Positions 31,747 to 32,843 of a stretch of 32,843 nt of DNA are shown piece after piece. The DNA is from Bryobacterales bacterium. GTDB taxonomy: Bacteria; Acidobacteriota; Terriglobia; Bryobacterales; Bryobacteraceae. The notes under the pieces were generated by a model. The model saw only the letters and a list, made by a program, of their open reading frames with translations, was not told the DNA's origin and ran no database searches. A program made the position numbers and the translations under genes. The stretch covers positions 15,012-47,854 of the forward strand of contig PKYZ01000316.1 in NCBI GenBank assembly GCA_003132865.1, read 5' to 3'. Position 1 is the stretch's first letter. Each line of letters opens with the position of its first letter.

Positions 31747-32670
31747 ATGAGCAAGGCCCACTTCCAGCTTGCCTACGACGTTCGGGCGGGGACCATGGAC
31801 GTGAACGAGTTGGCCCCTGCCTTGCTCGCGACCGGCGACTTGCTACGCGAAGCAAACAGGCAACTCAACGGCGAGAGATCCGATGTTGCGGTAAAAGTGC
31901 AGTCGGACTTCAAAAGGGGATCGTTTGAGGTTGCACTGATTGTCGATCACACCCTTTTGGAGCAAGCGAAAAACCTGCTGTTCCCTGCCGGTGTGGTTGG
32001 GGCCGCCGCGCTTATCAAGCTTCTATTTGGGACAGAGGCAGGAAAGAAGGGGATAGTAGGCGCAACGGCGAGCGTCCTGGACGTGTGGAAGAAGTTCAAA
32101 GGCGAAAAGCCGAAATCGGTTATCGAAGATCCAGAAAAGAAAATTACGATCATCGTAATGGGTGACAACGATCAGGTGGCCGTTCAACCCAGGATTGGCT
32201 CGCTTTACGGCAATGACGCCATCAGGCATTCGATAGCTGGCGCGGTCCATCCCGTAGCCAGCCCAGAGATAAAGGGATTGGAAATCAGGAAGGGCGAGAC
32301 CATCCTTAACGAGGTAACCAAGGGCGATCTGCCAGCAACTACGGATGCATTCACTTCGTCTGAGACGACAGGGGCGAAGGTTTTAAAGGCTACCAAGGAA
32401 GTAATGCTGAAGGTGGTCCGCGCCAATTTTGAGAAGGGCAAATGGGGATTCTCTGACGGGATCGCCAAATTCAGTGCTGACATCACCGACCCAGAGTTCA
32501 AACGCCAACTCGACGCCAAAGAGATCGGGTTTTATAAGGACGACAGGATTCTAGCGTTGTTGACGACAACGCAGGTAGTCACCGAACAGGAAACTCTCGA
32601 ATCGAGTTATGTGATTGAGAAAGTGCTCAAGCATATACATGCTCCGAGGCAGGTGGACCTACCGCAGTGA
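31747..32670 (+). CDS. Uncharacterised protein next to an IS element
   Basis: A 307-residue protein from ATG 31747. The N-terminus reads [27 protein letters not shown] and continues with [18 protein letters not shown], a fold with strand-helix-strand features I associate with widely scattered accessory proteins of unknown function. One membrane-like hydrophobic hairpin ([18 protein letters not shown], about 80-97) follows and then a mixed C-terminal half with [16 protein letters not shown]. Codon use is more A/T-rich than in uppS-cdsA. It ends three bases before the end of the transposase gene. A part in defence is possible but unsupported. Confidence 0.75.
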   Translation: MSKAHFQLAYDVRAGTMDVNELAPALLATGDLLREANRQLNGERSDVAVKVQSDFKRGSFEVALIVDHTLLEQAKNLLFPAGVVGAAALIKLLFGTEAGKKGIVGATASVLDVWKKFKGEKPKSVIEDPEKKITIIVMGDNDQVAVQPRIGSLYGNDAIRHSIAGAVHPVASPEIKGLEIRKGETILNEVTKGDLPATTDAFTSSETTGAKVLKATKEVMLKVVRANFEKGKWGFSDGIAKFSADITDPEFKRQLDAKEIGFYKDDRILALLTTTQVVTEQETLESSYVIEKVLKHIHAPRQVDLPQ

Positions 32671-32673
32671 GCG

Positions 32674-32843
32674 TTAGGCAGCCTCTAACAATTCCCGCAC
32701 GGTCCACATGTGATCCGTCACGCCAGCGGCCATGGCGGGTGTCATGCGGATGCTCTGATGACGGCGGAAGAAGTTGTAGAAGGTCATCCACAGCGCGACG
32801 GCTGCCCAGTGATTCTCCCATTTCTTACTGAAGGCGTTCGTGA
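32674..32843 (-). mobile_element. C-terminal end of an IS1-like transposase, cut by the window edge
   Basis: On the minus strand the frame is open from the window edge to TAA at 32674-32676. It reads TNAFSKKWENHWAAVAL, then FYNFFRRHQSIRMTPAM and AAGVTDHMWTVRELLEAA, which is the conserved tail of transposases of the IS1 group (SKK.EN...A...FM.YNF...H..LR.TPAMAAG). Only the last 55 or so residues are visible, and no terminal inverted repeat can be found because the gene ends against the neighbouring convergent gene with a three-base gap. Confidence 0.85.

Noticed and set aside
1..32843. CRISPR arrays, tRNA and rRNA genes
   Set aside because: No regularly spaced repeats and no recognisable tRNA arms or rRNA segments were found on either strand by reading.

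Overview
The window is a high-GC bacterial chromosome segment, most likely from Acidobacteriota of the Solibacter/Bryobacter type. Evidence for this is a long MacB/FtsX permease of the kind duplicated in acidobacterial genomes (ADOP), the GC-rich codon use of the core genes, and short G/C-rich intergenic repeats. No rRNA or tRNA gene is present, so the placement is an inference.

Layout. 1-4064 is accessory DNA: the tail of an unidentified gene, a stand-alone TOPRIM-like protein, a DUF5677-like protein, a higBA toxin-antitoxin pair with a broken toxin, and an antitoxin/PIN-toxin pair. 4065-4531 is repeat-bearing non-coding DNA. 4532-14629 is a lysine/diaminopimelate operon headed by a clear lysine riboswitch: M20 deacylase (dapE-like), asd, lysC, dapB, dapA, dapD, then a short-chain dehydrogenase and a single-domain response regulator. 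Several junctions in it are stop/start overlaps (TGATG, ATGA). The operon has been opened twice by foreign DNA. Between asd and lysC sits about 1.6 kb with an AbiGi-like gene and a dead polysaccharide deacetylase, flanked by a 100-bp direct duplication of the 5' end of lysC. Between dapA and dapD sits about 0.8 kb with one exported protein, flanked by a duplicated 24-bp dapA/dapD junction that includes the dapD ribosome-binding site and TTG start.

14589-17561 holds two small exported proteins, a thioredoxin-like protein and rsgA. 17575-21605 is a two-gene operon: a 741-aa acyl-CoA dehydrogenase overlapping an ETF:quinone-oxidoreductase-like flavoprotein. 21606-22960 is a graveyard of toxin-antitoxin genes: a frameshifted antitoxin with a PIN-toxin stump, and a hicBA pair with a frameshift and two nonsense codons. 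23239-25159 holds an FRG-domain protein and an overlapping small ORF, 25504-27935 a frameshifted ADOP permease, and 28140-29243 a TIR-domain protein. 29461-31073 is the envelope pair cdsA/uppS (undecaprenyl-PP synthase), followed by two uncharacterised genes and the end of an IS1-like transposase at the window edge.

The theme is core metabolic blocks alternating with single defence-like or toxin-antitoxin genes, many decayed by single-base changes. The most unusual observation is the pair of insertions at overlapping gene junctions of one operon. Each regenerates the downstream gene's start by duplicating it, and no transposase or integrase is visible in either insert.
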